A stretch of 64,000 bases of DNA from Deroplatys truncata (taxonomy: Eukaryota > Arthropoda > Insecta > Mantodea > Mantidae), in assembly GCA_030765065.1 (NCBI GenBank), contig CM060975.1:104676094-104740093 (forward strand). Reading direction: 5' to 3'. Shown in pieces: positions 13,276 through 25,277 of this stretch. The position numbers and the translations under genes were made by a program. Below the pieces are notes generated by a model. The model saw only the letters and a list, made by a program, of their open reading frames with translations. It was not told the origin of the DNA and did no database searches. Position 1 is the stretch's first letter. Each line of letters begins with the position of its first letter.

Positions 13276-13490
13276 TAGTTTCCAGGGTCGCGGGTTCAAA
13301 CCCGGCGGAGGGCGTGGCTTCCTTCGGAAGGGAAGTAAAGCCGATGATCCCGTATCATAGATTTACGGCATGTAAAAGAACCTCAAACCTGATAATAGAT
13401 CTCTGAGCAAATCCGGTCTTTCCGTCCGATATTGAATGGGACGCTAAGACCATAGTAGTTAAAGAGTGTCTATAAATAAAACTCAATTTA
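13276..13490 (+). mobile_element. tRNA-headed SINE, family A, internally deleted
   Basis: The head keeps 'gcgggttcaaacccggcgga' and then jumps straight to 'cttccttcggaagggaagta', losing about 30 bases present in other copies. The 3' end is 'tctataaataaaactcaatt'. 'ttttcctc' occurs on both sides and may be a remnant target duplication. Confidence 0.85.
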
Positions 13491-15541
13491 ATGTTTTAAT
13501 TTTCCTCCTCATTCTCCTTTCGTTTCTAAAATTGGAGCATTATTCAACTGTTTTTCAATTTTCCGGCTAGTTGTGGCTTGCTTTTTCAATTTAATGCACG
13601 TCTTCTTTACTTCTTTGTCCGTTCGTTTTCAACTCCCTTTCTCTCTGCTATTTCGTACCTCTAGAAGTAATGTTTGCTGTATCTTCCTTTGAACTAAATT
13701 GTTAATAGCACTCTTTAAAAGTATATATGTATTAACCCAACTTGTTTTACTATAGTATGATAATGCATCAATTCATTTCAGCAAATATATTACGGTGATC
13801 AAATGCTCGACATCATTGCATTCTATCCTGCTCAAGTTCAACGTAATCATAGATATCTCAGGCATTTTAAATTTTCTGTCTTCTTTGTGAGTAGCATTCC
13901 GATTTATTTATTTATATATCATATATTTATTTATATATTATATATAATTTAATCCGAAAACTAAATTATATAAAACAATGGCAAGAACTTCTATGTAAAC
14001 TGCAATGAAGCCTTTATGCAGAAATTGCAAAGAGCTTGAAGAATGTAATCGGTAAACATGCATCAAATACAAAATACTAAGATGCTTAATGTTTTTATTC
14101 AATTCTATCTATGACTCTTAGAACCATGAAAGTTGTTTTTGGCTTGGCGGAATTATATCCAGCGTCTTAAGTTGTAAGGCCGGCAGAGATGAGGGTGAAG
14201 ATGAGTTTGGGAATAGCTTCATAGGGAAGCCGAAGCCTTCTAACCCAAAATAGGTATTTTAAGATAGCTTGCTGGTGACAGAAGCACTGGCGATGCTCGG
14301 TGGGCGTGCTGTAAGACTCTCAGCCCCTCTGCTGGAGGGTCGTAGTATTACGTTTTGTGTGGCTCAACGTGGATTATCATTTATTCGCGTTAGTTACCTC
14401 TTACGTCCGTGAGTCTGTCCCTTGTTACAAAACTACCACAGTGGCAGTGACCGTGACACTCCTGACCAGAGGATAAGTCACATGAGAATCATCCTAAACA
14501 AGAAAATATTCCCATATAGGTGTGGGAATCGAACTAGGAGTGGCAGTCAGAAACGCTGAACTCCAAGACATGGGACTGGCCTTATTATTAACGTATTTAA
14601 TTATGAATTACGATTAACATACTATATGCACAACTTTGGTCCTGTTAAATTAGCAGCGAAACCATCTCTTAAATTACACTCGCTCTGTCAGAGTATTTGT
14701 GGTGAACATATTGCCATCGAGAAAGCGCAATTCTCTTGTCATCTGGTTGCTATGACTTCCAAGTTTTTAGGTTCAGTTTCATGGGCTAACCGCTAATGAT
14801 CTTTACCTTGACCACAATAAACGGGAGTGCTGACTGGCTGTGACTGCTTACAGTAAAGAAGTCCAAGACTGTCTTCTTCAGAATGACTAGTGTACCGTTG
14901 TATCGTCTGTTCGCTCTGAGAGGAGAGAGAGACATTGAGAGGATACAGTGTTGCAACCTGACAACACCGTTAAGGTTTTATATTGCTATTAAATATATAA
15001 ATGTCAACAATGACGTCAATATGTCGCAGCCATACTATTACTAGTTAAATAGCATAACTCAAATAGATGTGCCCTGGATTCAAAGGTTCCCCAGCTGCTT
15101 GAAGCTACGAAGTAATAGTGTAATATCTGTGCTGAAAGACAGATGCTTGACTTACAAAGTTTTACTTTTCTTGCTCGTGGCAGAGAGATTAAAAATAAGT
15201 AATAAATTCGTGTGAAATGGTGATTTCCAAATCAATTTAACATAAACTGAGGAAGATGAGTAACGTTTTGCTATTTTTGTATGCAAATTGTTTTAATGAA
15301 CACTGCAAAACTCGCTCTCACCTACATTTTACTTGGAATTTAACGTTCGAAATTAATTTTTAAATTATGTTAGCAGTTAGTTTGCAGTGTTCTTGTTTAT
15401 TTACAAACTCCTACAGCACTGCATAGTGATTAATATAACTGCATATTATATTTATCCAGTAAAGCTTAAAAGTATTGTCATTCCGATGTTGAATAAGTTA
15501 CTGTAAAATGGTGTTATTTCCAAGCATTATTTACATCGATT
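13491..15541. other. No gene recognised; one tRNA-like head
   Basis: On the minus strand, 14455-14580 has 'gttcgattcccac' (B-box-like) and an upstream A-box-like block, suggesting a SINE remnant. AT-dinucleotide-rich tracts lie at 13905-13965. No exon is supported. Confidence 0.4.
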
Positions 15542-16472
15542 CATAGACGCCGACTTAGAGGGGCAAGGCATCCTTTGTCCCCTAAGTTACAAAGTTAGGA
15601 GCATCGCCCCGTAACAATTTTACTGAAGGGATCAAGCCCCCTCCCTCAAATTCCAAGACATCAAACAAACAAACAAAACTATCTAATTAACCGAAAGAAG
15701 TTGCAATTTTATTAAAAATGCAGAGTTCAACTGTTAACAAAAGCAATGATGACGCAAAGTAGGCTTAAGTTAACTTCAGAATCGGAGCACACAAATATTG
15801 AATTGCGCTTGTCCAATTCATTTTGAATGTCGTGAGAAATTCACTTATAGGAATCGCATTGCATCCATTTTTTCTAGTTCGTGAATATCCTCACAGCTAA
15901 AGTAGTATAAAGATTTTAAAATTACTTTTGCCATATGTGTGACCACGATTGAAATTCCCTGTAGTCGCCTAAACGCTGTTGTCGTCCATTATCATCGTGA
16001 AGAGGTCATGATGTATTTAGAGCTTCAGTCAGATGTTTATAAGCAGGAATTAACTTTTTTAGTAGTGTTTAACGCTTGTTATTATTAAATACAGCACCAA
16101 AGGCGAAGAATATTGATGATACATGAAACGAAATAAATGGGAAAGGAAATTTAGGGAGGAAACCTCCCAGGCAGTTGCCAGTTATGAAGACTGAGAAAAC
16201 CCTGGGAAAAATCTGTCAGGTAAGACGGTCCTGGTGGGATTTGAACCGCAGACCTCCGGTTCACGAGTACAATTTTTAACGACCTCGGCCACCGGCAGCG
16301 GTAGGAATGAACGAGACGCAATGTTTTCGCCGATATGTAAGGTAGAACTTGACAGAACAGACCTAGCATTATTTTTCTTGAAATTTTAAATTAATAAACC
16401 ATTTATTTAGTTTTCAGTCATTGAAAACATTGTACCATACCTACTCCCCAAATGCACAAGTCGGCGCCTATG
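15542..16472. mobile_element. hAT-like non-autonomous DNA element
   Basis: The left end 'catagacgccgactt' is the inverted partner of the right end 'aagtcggcgcctatg' (14 of 15 pairing). The flanks are 'catcgatt' (15534-15541) and 'cttcgatt' (16473-16480), an 8-bp duplication with one mismatch. An 8-bp duplication is typical of hAT elements. The 931-bp interior has no transposase. A family C SINE lies inside at about 16150-16320, so the element predates that insertion. Confidence 0.7.
16150..16320 (-). mobile_element. tRNA-headed SINE, family C
   Basis: On the minus strand the sequence runs from an A-box-like 'tggccgaggtcgtt' through the B-box-like 'ggttcaaatccca' to a body with 'ttttctcagtcttcataact'. 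The same order occurs on the plus strand at 50445-50640. Confidence 0.7.
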
Positions 16473-17545
16473 CTTCGATTACTTGTATCTTGTTCTGCTC
16501 TCGAGCAAAACTTGGTCACGGTCAGAGTCTAATATCTAATAAAAGTCTTACTCTTGAATGACTCTTCACGCAACTCAGCTGGCAGTTTTTATAAAGTCAA
16601 TTCCGCTACATTGTGGAATCTCGTCGTTTTGTTGATTCAGTGACGCCAAAGTATTAACTTCACAGGTTAATTTACGCCGCAGTCATAATAGTTATAAAAT
16701 AACTGCAGGTGGAGAATTCTTTTTACTGCAGTCAATTACGTATATATTTAATTGCAATCCTATTTCTTTTGGGTAGCAAACTTCATAGACTCTATTAGAA
16801 AATATTAGGCTATGGATAAATTATGTCGCAACTCACCAACGATCGAAATTTCTAATTAGATTTTATATCTTAAATGTCAATAAATTTAATTTAGATTTAT
16901 AGAATTTAACTCTGCCCAGAAATTAAAAATATCACAAAAAGTTGAATGTTTTAGAGTTATATAAAGCATTTTAAGGTACGCAGATACAGTAAAAGTTAGC
17001 AGGTCTGAGCCAACGATAATATCGTCGAATGAGCCGATATAAACTGGTTGCTGAAATCATCTTATCAGCGGTATACACACTATTATATCACATTTTATAG
17101 TTCCTCAAGGACACAAGTTGTTTTTATCTTCAGCTAATGCAGCGAAGGCCGGATTAAATTTATCGAGCAGGTTTTGGAACATCACAATTCCTCATGCTAA
17201 AATATAGCAAGGTACTTATATGCAACACAAATGCTTAAGCGATTAAAATAACTCCTGTAATGTTAATTGCGAAAATAACTAAAACTCGGTCAAAATCTCT
17301 AAGGAGAAAAATTAACATTTGCATTACATAAAAAGGAGAAGCATTCAAATTCTGCAGTTTCATAAACTAGGTTCACATTTGGTATGGTGCACATTTAAAT
17401 CATCATATCTTGATATGCATCAAGGTATGAAACTGCAGTAAGATGATTTCGTTCTAAGCACTTTTTCGCCCATTCAGGAATAGCTTTCTTCCAATTACTT
17501 GAACATTTTCCATATAAACCCACTACAAGCATCGGTTCCACCTCA
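16473..17545. other. AT-rich, no gene recognised
   Basis: No exon or transposon end was identified. Confidence 0.5.
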
Positions 17546-17559
17546 CATTCAGAATGAAA

Positions 17560-18034
17560 GCTCCATTCACAATGAAAAGTAAGCGCAGAAGGAACATAAA
17601 CGCAATATTTTGCATCATATTATTTAATGGAAGCGTTCACATACGGCCACGCAACGCACTATGTAACGCAAGGGATTGCAAACTCCAAGCTTTATGCTTA
17701 CGTTGCGTACATAGAGGAAGACTTGTGCATTTCTTTCTCCATGCATTGCCAGCTTCAGACACAATGCGATGCGATTTTACGTCATCCACTGAACAATCAT
17801 TGTGCTCTTCCATTTGGCCGTGCGACCTCTTTTTAAATGAATTTTCATATTGAATATTATTGGTTATATTATTCAATTTGAAATTTGTGGTACGCTCGGA
17901 ATATTTCGCATGCAATTTAGGGATCTAGAAAACCGTGCAAATTTCTTGCGTTACGCCTACGGCTGTTGTGAACGGTCATGTCTGCCCTTATGTTGCGTTA
18001 TGTTAACGTTACTTCTTCATTGTGAATGGGGCCT
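17560..18034. mobile_element. Probable MITE with inverted ends
   Basis: 'ctccattcacaatgaaaag' near 17561 pairs with the reverse complement of 'cttcattgtgaatggggcc' near 18015. The interior is rich in repeated 'acgttgcg' and 'ttacgcctacg' blocks. The element is GC-richer than its flanks. Overlapping open frames on both strands (17554-17915) are by-products. The exact ends and target duplication are unclear. Confidence 0.5.
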
Positions 18035-18374
18035 AGGAGAACGAAACGCTTAACGCTCTAAGACCCAAGTGACTGATTGCATGCAGTAAATTCAACGATC
18101 GCATTCGTAAATGCGAATACAAATTATTTGAGTACACGAACGCTAAGAACAGGTGTTACAGTAAGCTGTTCTAACTCGTTTAAACAGCAGCCAAGATGAA
18201 TATATTACGAATCGCATTGTCTCAATCCTAAGCAAATGTGAGCCAGTACAATTGGAATCCTTGCCAGGTTTGTTTATTTCTCCTTGTTTAATAAATCCTC
18301 CTTGGAACTCGGAGGGTATAAAAAGATATGGAATCTGGCATGTCTGAATTTGTTTTACTTTGTTTTTCTTATAA

Positions 18375-18688
18375 ATAAATTGTGGCGCTACAGCCCGCGA
18401 AGGGCTGGGCCTGCCACACGACTGCCAGCCTCACGCCCACGTACGTACGGCAGAGGAAGGCGATCAGTCAACCGATACGGGAAGGTGACGTGGCCAATAT
18501 CACAAATCTCTCAGCTGGAAAGTTGGCTCACGAGGCCAGGACCGCTGCCTATCGCAGCTCCTCACTTTCCTCATGATGCTGAGTGGGCACCAGTCCTATT
18601 TCCGGGACGTAAAACCCGCACCCCTATGGGTGTGAACGAACCCGGGTGCACTCCATGGCTGGGAACCAGAGTACTGCGCCACAGCACA
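18375..18688 (-). mobile_element. tRNA-headed SINE, family F, copy 1
   Basis: It aligns along its length with 43040-43345: 'ggcgctacagcccgcgaagg' against 'agcgctacagcccatgaagg', 'ctcacgcccacgtac', 'gcctatcgcagctc', and the 'aaaacccgcacccctatggg' block. The tRNA-like head with a B-box-like 'ggttcgttccca' is clearest on the minus strand of the second copy, which sets the orientation. It is GC-rich. Confidence 0.7.
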
Positions 18689-18799
18689 TTCTTATACTTT
18701 TCCGTTATTTTTTGCCAGTGTTACACACACCTCTACCTACATTGACAGCACACTGAACATTTGTTCACCAGCAAAAACAATACTCCGATACTTTAAAAT

Positions 18800-19330
18800 A
18801 GCATCGTTGATTTGGACGTGAGAAAAAATGCCGGTAGTAATCTTAGTGTGTTGCGGTGTACACAGAGTAAAAGCTATATAACAATACCAAATATAGTGTG
18901 TTGTGACGCAGCGGCTATGGCTCAAGGTTATCGGGAGGTCGGCGCCGCCAAATCGGAGGTAAGCAGAGATAAGCAACGCTCTCCCCCGGCGTAAACGTCG
19001 GAAGCGGTATCAGCAAATAACCAGAATTTTCTAGAAGTTCCTCGCCCGCCCCCATTTCCAGCGACTTTGTGACGACTGCTGTGATGTGCAGCGAGCGCTA
19101 GTGCGGAGCGAGAGATTGCAGAAGTCTTGTGTTCGACTCCCCAGCGAGAGAACCGTCCGGAAGAAGAAACTTGCGGTACGCAAGGGAATTTTACTAGTTC
19201 ACATTAATGAAGCGACAGTGTGACCGAAGTGAAGTCTCAGTGAAAGTTCAACTAGATAAAAATAGTGAAGCACATTGAGAACTTAGGGAAGTGACAGCTA
19301 AAAAACTGGACAAAGTCACAATATTCTAAT
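18800..19330 (+). promoter_or_regulatory. CpG-rich candidate promoter or 5' UTR region
   Basis: This GC- and CpG-rich patch in AT-rich surroundings contains a TATA-like 'ctatataac' near 18871, the candidate first coding exon at 18917, and a 3' part (19170-19300) with repeated 'agtgaag' and 'tcagtga' motifs resembling an arthropod initiator context. It could instead be part of an unrecognised LTR or SINE cluster. Confidence 0.3.
18917..18958 (+). CDS. Candidate first coding exon, 14 codons, unknown product
   Basis: An ATG in good context opens 14 codons (MAQGYREVGAAKSE) ending at GAG with an immediate GTAAGC, a strong phase-0 splice donor. A TATA-like element lies about 45 bases upstream. I do not recognise the peptide. 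No second exon was found, and the mariner insertion begins 460 bases downstream in what would be intron 1. Chance association of ATG and donor is possible because the exon is so short. Confidence 0.25.
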
Positions 19331-19419
19331 TGGGCATGTTTAGTCCTTGTATATATGTGCATCACTCCATTGTATATGTATATATAATTTATTCTACTTA
19401 TATATAAGTAGAATAAATA

Positions 19420-20691
19420 CGAGGGCAGTCCCAGAAGTACCCGACCTGAGTAGAGATAGCGGTTGTTGTTTCAAATAAATGACTATGGTAGAAAACACTA
19501 ACTTTATAAAGCTGAAGTTTGGCAATGCTACATTGCTTAGTGATTGTTTGGTAGCCATCAATAGTGAATGCTCTCAGCAAATTTGTAAACATGGATAAAA
19601 CTGTTCATTATTATGTGATACAATACTTTCATTTGAAAGGTCTTAGTACAAATAATATTAAAGCTGAGCTAGATTCTACTCTGGGGGAGTTTACAACAGT
19701 AAAATACTGGATGGCAGAGTTTAAGCGAGGCCGTACGAACTGCCAAGATGAACATAGCAGTGGTCGACCAAATGAAGTGACCACGCTAGAAATTGTGAAG
19801 AAAATCCACAAAATGGTATTGGATGACCGTCGACTGAAAGTGCGGAGCTAGCAGACATCGTAGGCATTTAAAAAACTGCTGTACATTGCATACTGACTGA
19901 AAATTTGGACATGAGAAAGCTGTGCACAAGACGGGTGCCGCGTTTACTCACAATGGAACAAAAACAGCGTCGTGAGGATGTTTCAGTCGAGTGTTTGGCG
20001 ATGTTTCGCTGCAATAATGCCGAGTTTTTGCTTCGATTCATAACCATGGATGAAACACGGACCCATCACTTCCACCTGAGACGAAGGAACAGTCAAAATA
20101 GCGGATTGAAAGGGCGAAATCAACTCCAAAGAAGGCGAAGACAGTTCCATTTGCAGGCAAGGTGATGGCGTCAGTTTTTTTGGGATGCTCGTGGGATAAT
20201 TTTCATTGATTATCTTCAAAAAGGAAAAGCATCAATGGCTAGTATTATGCAAACTTATTGCAGCGTTTGAATGATGAAATCAAGCAGAAAGGCCGCATTT
20301 ATCGAAAAAGAAAGTTCTGTTTCATCAAGATAATGCACCAGTTCATACATTCATTATCGCCATGGCCAAAATCAATGAGTTAAAGTTCGAATTGCTTTCT
20401 CATGCACCCTATTCGCCAGACTTAGCCCCCTCTGATTATTTTCTGTTTCCAAAGTTGAAGAAATGGCTTGGTGGTAAAAGATTCGCCAACAATGAAGAGG
20501 TGGAGTTTGCAGTTGATGGCTATTTTGCAAAACTCGACGGTTCTCACTATAAACAGGGTATCGAAGCTATTGAACATCGCTGGGAAAAGTGTGTCGAGCT
20601 GAAAGAAGACTATGTCGAGAAATAAAGATGTTTTTTCGAGAACATTTCTGTGTTTTCTTTGTTAGGTCGGGTACTTGTGGGATAGCCCTCG
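19420..20691 (+). mobile_element. mariner-family transposon, complete ends, dead
   Basis: The terminal inverted repeats begin 'cgagggcagtcccagaagta' on the left and, in reverse, 'cgagggctatcccacaagta' on the right. The element is flanked by TA at 19418-19419 and 20692-20693. The 1272-bp length is normal for mariner (about 1.3 kb). It carries one broken transposase gene. Sequence between the ends is collinear with the family throughout, so decay is by small changes and not large deletions. Confidence 0.95.
19591..20625 (+). pseudogene. mariner transposase pseudogene
   Basis: This enzyme family cuts and joins DNA at TA sites using three aspartates (DD34D). The start MDKTVHYYVIQYFHLKGL opens the N-terminal DNA-binding domain, followed by 'TVKYWMAEFKRGR' and 'SGRPNEVTT' (helix-turn-helix region, 19591-19848). 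The frame then breaks near 19849, and 'MRKLCTRR.PRLLT' resumes at about 19911. 'TMDETRTHH' holds the first Asp, but the usual Trp after DET is Arg. Another break falls near 20080. 'FHQDNAPVH' (second Asp) and 'YSPDLAPSDYFLF' (third Asp) lie in later frames. The C-terminus 'EHRWEKCVELK.DYVEK' is typical. At least three frame changes and several stops make it non-functional. Confidence 0.93.
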
Positions 20692-20693
20692 TA

Positions 20694-21277
20694 CCTACAT
20701 GATTAAATTTTCAGTCAGATTTGAAAATCATTTAAAATAAAATTTTCATTGATGGTACAACACCTTAAAAGAAATGTAAAATGAAAGAAGCACGAATTGG
20801 GTTTAAAAGAAAGTTGTTTTGATAGTAGGCAGTGTTATCTGATGATTCTGGATGAGATTTGAAGTCCAGTCTCAGGTATTAGTTTTTAACCTATTAGGTT
20901 ATTCGGATACTGAACTTTTAGTAGCATTTCGTGGAATACCCTCAAGTATTGCCTGAGGATGGTATATATGTAAAGTTTATGCAGCAGAATGCCTTAATAG
21001 GGCTCCTAAACACCTGATTCTGCAGGTGTTCTTTGAAAGAGCGGTACATTCCCCCCCTCTTGTTACTTATACATTCCTAGTAGCATTCACAATGCCAAGT
21101 ATAGACGGGACGGGACGCTAGTCACTTTGATGCGCTGTGATGAAACTTAAATGGTGAATAGATGAACAAAATCCATGCATCTATTCCTAAATAAAGGAAG
21201 TCATAAATGGGCAATGTATGCAACGACGGACTACTGTTATTTCCAAATAATGCTAATTGTCAATTTACCTACATGTA
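20694..21277. other. No gene recognised
   Basis: No exon or repeat end was identified. Confidence 0.45.
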
Positions 21278-21650
21278 TTTTCGCTTTCTCTATTTATCTA
21301 TAGTAAGTAATGGAAGTATTTGCATTCCACTAAAAAATTCAATACCGAGATTTAACTGTAAATACATGCTTTTTGGCTCCCTTAATATATAAATTTAAAA
21401 AAAAAACAGTTAGAGAAAAAAATCCGCGCGCGCGCGCGAATAGTATAACTCAAAAACTAAAAGTCTGTTAAACACTAAACTTGGGATTTAATTTCAATAT
21501 CTTCCAGACACAAAGATTAAAAAAAATCCCAACCCCTGACTAGCCTTTGCAAGGAAAAAAATTCGTTATTTTTTTTATTTTCTCAAAAATTTCTCTTAAT
21601 GGTTTTGATAAAAAATGTCATATGTTTAAGATATTTGCATGACAAACGCA
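21278..21650 (-). mobile_element. HINE-like repeat, 3' part only
   Basis: On the minus strand it begins at the family 3' end ('gctttctctatttatctata' read on plus) and runs through the 'tcaataccgagatttaactg' block and a (GC)n tract where other copies have (CA)n. It stops where the non-LTR element starts at about 21650. Confidence 0.75.
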
Positions 21651-22560
21651 GGTAGCATTTTGGAAAAGAGTTCTTGGAGTTTCACAAGGTACATCAAATT
21701 CGGGGGTATTGAGGGAGGTTGGATGTTATAATGATGCAATACACAGCAAAATAAGAGCAGTGAAGTACTGGCTGAGGCTGATGCAGGGGGATAACTCCAC
21801 ATTACGAACCAAATGTTATAAATACCAGCGAGAAAACCTGTCTCCTAAGTTTTGGGCAGCTGATTTGGAAAGGGGTTTGAGGAGAATAGGCATGGGGTCA
21901 GTATGGCAAAGAGCTTAAACAAATGACAAAAACATATGGAAAGGTGTCAAAAGAAGACTAAGAGACATCAACCAACAGGAAATAGAATCGAATTGTAAAA
22001 TTAAACCTTCTCTAAGTCTAGCAAATGAAATAAAATTGAATTGGGGTAAAGAGGCATATATACTTAACTTAGGAAGAAAGGAAAGATCAGGAATTGCATG
22101 GTTTAGACTGGGGGGGGAGGGCTGGAGGGCACAGAAAATGACTGACGATTCTGGCAGGAGAATCTGCCCATTCTGTGATTTGGATGAGGACTGGGTACAT
22201 ATTTTGGCGCAATGTGCACAGGGGAGAACAGCGAACAATTAAACTCAAAGAAAAATTCTTAAGTCCGTCAAGAAAGAGATTGGCATGTTGGGAGCTACTG
22301 GCTAACCAGAGGAAGTGGCAAAACATGGGCAATTTCTTGGCTAAAGTGCCAAAGCTAGGTCAAATTTGCTTAGTTAGACAAAGATAATTTATCTCTATTT
22401 TCCTTTTTCTTGGTTTTTTGTTTTGTTTTCTTTTTCTGTTGTTTATTTTGTAACCATACTTGTATCTTAAATATGCATGTACGGTCAAATGACCCATGCA
22501 CTAAATATTTGTGTAATAACTTCAATAATTTGAAACCAATAAAGATACCTTATCTATCTA
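21650..22560 (+). mobile_element. Non-LTR retrotransposon, 3' fragment, copy 1
   Basis: This is the C-terminal part of an ORF2-type protein (region after the reverse transcriptase). Frames read 'GVLREVGCYNDAIHSKIRAV', 'FWAADLERGLRRIG', 'SGIAWFRLGGEGWR', and a zinc-knuckle-like 'CPFCDLDEDWVHILAQC' (CxxC-H-C spacing) typical of I, R1 and Jockey-type LINE C-termini. A stop at 21916 and later frame changes break it. The 3' end is an AT-rich UTR ending 'aaagataccttatctatcta'. 5' truncation is the usual outcome of target-primed reverse transcription. Confidence 0.85.
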
Positions 22561-22564
22561 CTTT

Positions 22565-23760
22565 TCAAAATTGTTTTTACAAAATTAATAATTTTTCTAA
22601 AAATCTAAAGCAGCAGCAAAAATCTATCAACATGTTTCAATAATATTCAATGCATCCAAACAACTATTTTAATTAATATCATTTTTATTTCTTCAGTGTC
22701 TGGAACATTTTATTGTAGTTAGAATAATTCATTAAATAATTAATAATTAAAAAACTAGTATGTATAGTGCAATGGAAATTTGTATGTGCACGTGCTGTTC
22801 TTTGCATGCAAAACACCTGGTGTAAATCACAGAAAAACTTCAAGCTGTATAATGTATAAATTTCACCTGTAATTACCCTTAATGGATACCCTTCCACCCA
22901 AAATATTACCTTTGTCAGAAATGCTAGACCACTCGAGAAAATGAAATAGAATAACCACCAAGATTGAGGACAGTTTAAATGTCATTCGAAAATGAAACTG
23001 AAGAAAGCACCGTTTTCGCACACATGTGACTCACATACGTGAGAAATCCCGTACTTAACGCTTACTCACCACTCCGCAAGAAGAGATGCCTATAAATTAT
23101 GTTTATTTTGTTCTGTTTGCAAAACTTTTAAGAATGCCATAAATACACTGAGCACTGTTTGTGTTTTACAGATGTTAAACATTCCTCCACCTATACGATA
23201 AGAACTACAAACACGTCTGCGAAAGATAACAGAAGAACGCTAGCAAACGCTTAGTTCAATAAATACTCCCCCGCGTAGTACGTATTTTCGTGATTCCTTC
23301 ACTTCAGCGATACTACAGTCCATCTTTGTGGCAAAAGCGCATCAGGTTCGTTCCCTTTCACAAGAGATCAGTGAATGTAAATCATTGTATCCTATAGAAT
23401 TACTTGCGACGCCTTGGTCGACCTCGGCCGGCTGTGATCCCGTGGCCATGCAGACGATCGCTGTCCAAGGCTGCATTTTGGTTTTACTCTGCATGTACTT
23501 GTTCATGTAAGAACCGGAAGGAAATTCAACACCCCTGACATTAACTGTTTTTCCTCGTTAACACACATCCGTTATCGGAGTTCAATATTTGTACAAACGG
23601 ACCAGATAGTAAGTAGTCATTAGAGCATCGTTAAGGATGCTTCTGGAAAATTCTTCCAATACAAAGGCAACAACAGTCTCGAGCCTATTGCACTACGAGG
23701 TTTATAACTCACAGCTGTTAGCAATTAAATTAAATAACTTGTTAATTAATATTGTTTAAG
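22565..23760. other. AT-rich; one hydrophobic open frame, no firm gene
   Basis: A plus-strand frame at 23328-23510 ends with a hydrophobic stretch (VQGCILVLLCMYLFM) right before a GTAAGA. It could be a small membrane-protein exon, but the donor lacks the usual AG and the upstream part shows no family resemblance. Nothing else was recognised. Confidence 0.25.
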
Positions 23761-23765
23761 TTCTA

Positions 23766-24480
23766 TTTCCTCAAGACTTAGAAGAAGTATTGTATTCAAA
23801 ATTCGATACCGAGATTTCACGAAAACACATGTTTTGAGGCACCCTAAATCCAGAAAAAAGAATTTTTAGAAAAATTTCCGTGTGTTTCTCTCTGTGAGCA
23901 GCATAACTCAAAAATAATAAATGAGTTAAATACAAAACTGGATATTTAAGTCTTCCAACGATCGACGCGAAGATTTTCAAAACCAAATTATCCTGTAATT
24001 TTTTTTTGTAATCTGAAAAATGGTTCTAACGATTTTGATTAAAATATCGCACACCTATGAATGACATTTTCATGACAAATTGAATTTTCCGGGAAATCTT
24101 GTGGGTAGCGACAACTGTTCTGAATTACTTCTACAAACTGCTAAACCGTAAGAGATAGACAAAATCTTACTACACAAAAACTGTAGCTATCCTAAAGCAT
24201 GCAATTTATGCCAAACACACATTTCTGTGGAGTTAACCGTTTCCAGGTATTTGTTATTGGTTTGAATTTTCAAATACTTATACTTTTGCTATTCGTTTTC
24301 TCCCGTGGTTATGTAAAGAGTTCAGAATCCAATTTTGAACAATTTAATTATCGCCTTAGCCTACTACAGCCTTCTTTATACAAGTTTATCTCGATTAACA
24401 AGAAGTAAACAGAAGAAAAAGCTTTCGTAAGAATAATTTGTAGTAGAGTGAGTAAGAAATCATTTGAATGAAACATCAGA
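23766..24480 (-). mobile_element. HINE-like repeat, old copy
   Basis: On the minus strand it starts at 24480 with 'tctgatgtttcattcaaatg', matching the family 5' end, and continues through a weak 'ctcactctact' subterminal block to the 3' blocks near 23766-23830. The microsatellite is eroded. Confidence 0.75.
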
Positions 24481-25008
24481 TTTTTTATAACGAACTCGAA
24501 ATTATTCCTAAACAATTAAGATACGATTTTTTATCCACCTACAGTATAGTAGGACATTTTGCACCGATTCCAATCCATTAAAAATTAACACGGCATTCGA
24601 TTCTTACACTCAAATCTTATTCTGAATTAAATTTAGATGTACTTATTTATTATAAATTAGATTTCTATCCTGAAGTTGTAAATAATTATTCCTCTTCGAC
24701 CTCATATTTTATGAGAAGAATTATAAGTTTTCTGAAAATTTTCGAATTTGTAAATGTTAATAATAATAAAAACAAAGAAATCAAGTACAAAGATAGTAGA
24801 ACTGAAACAATCAAGTAATAATATAGAACATTCTAGAAAAAATATAACAAATACGAAAGAAAAAGACAAATATTTAAATATGCGGAAAACATTAATAAGG
24901 TTAGATAAAGGTTAGGTTAAATATCTCTTGTGGCTAGCGATAACTGTGCGTAACTTTTGCATTTTAACGTAATACCGACAACAGCGAATATTCCCTTATG
25001 TTTTTTTT
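24481..25008. other. AT-rich, no gene recognised
   Basis: It contains a short 'aaggttagataaaggttagg' tract near 24896, reminiscent of the degenerate TTAGG-like sequence common in insect DNA. Confidence 0.4.
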
Positions 25009-25277
25009 TAAATAATAAATTGAGTTTATTTATGGACACTCTTTAACGCTGTGGTCCCTTCTATATTGGGCCTGAAATACGATAATTTTGCTCAGAGGCC
25101 TCTTTATCAGGCTTGAGGTTCTTTTACGTGCTGTAAATTTACAACACGGAACCACTGGCTTTACTTCCCTTCCGATGGAAGCCACGCTAAAGATTTTTAC
25201 GCCCGAAAAAAATGCATCGCCCTCCGCCGGGTTTGAACCCGCGACTCGGGAACTAGAGGCAGGATGATCACTACACC
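25009..25277 (-). mobile_element. tRNA-headed SINE, family A
   Basis: The minus-strand head lies at about 25277 ('ggtgtagtgatcatcc'), with B box 'gggttcaaacccgg' near 25232. The body keeps 'cttcc.tcggaagggaagta' with changes, and the tail is 'ccataaataaactcaattta'. It is collinear with the 54500 copy. Confidence 0.85.

Noticed and set aside
17554..17915. Cys/Arg-rich overlapping frames
   Set aside because: They lie inside a probable MITE and are open on both strands.
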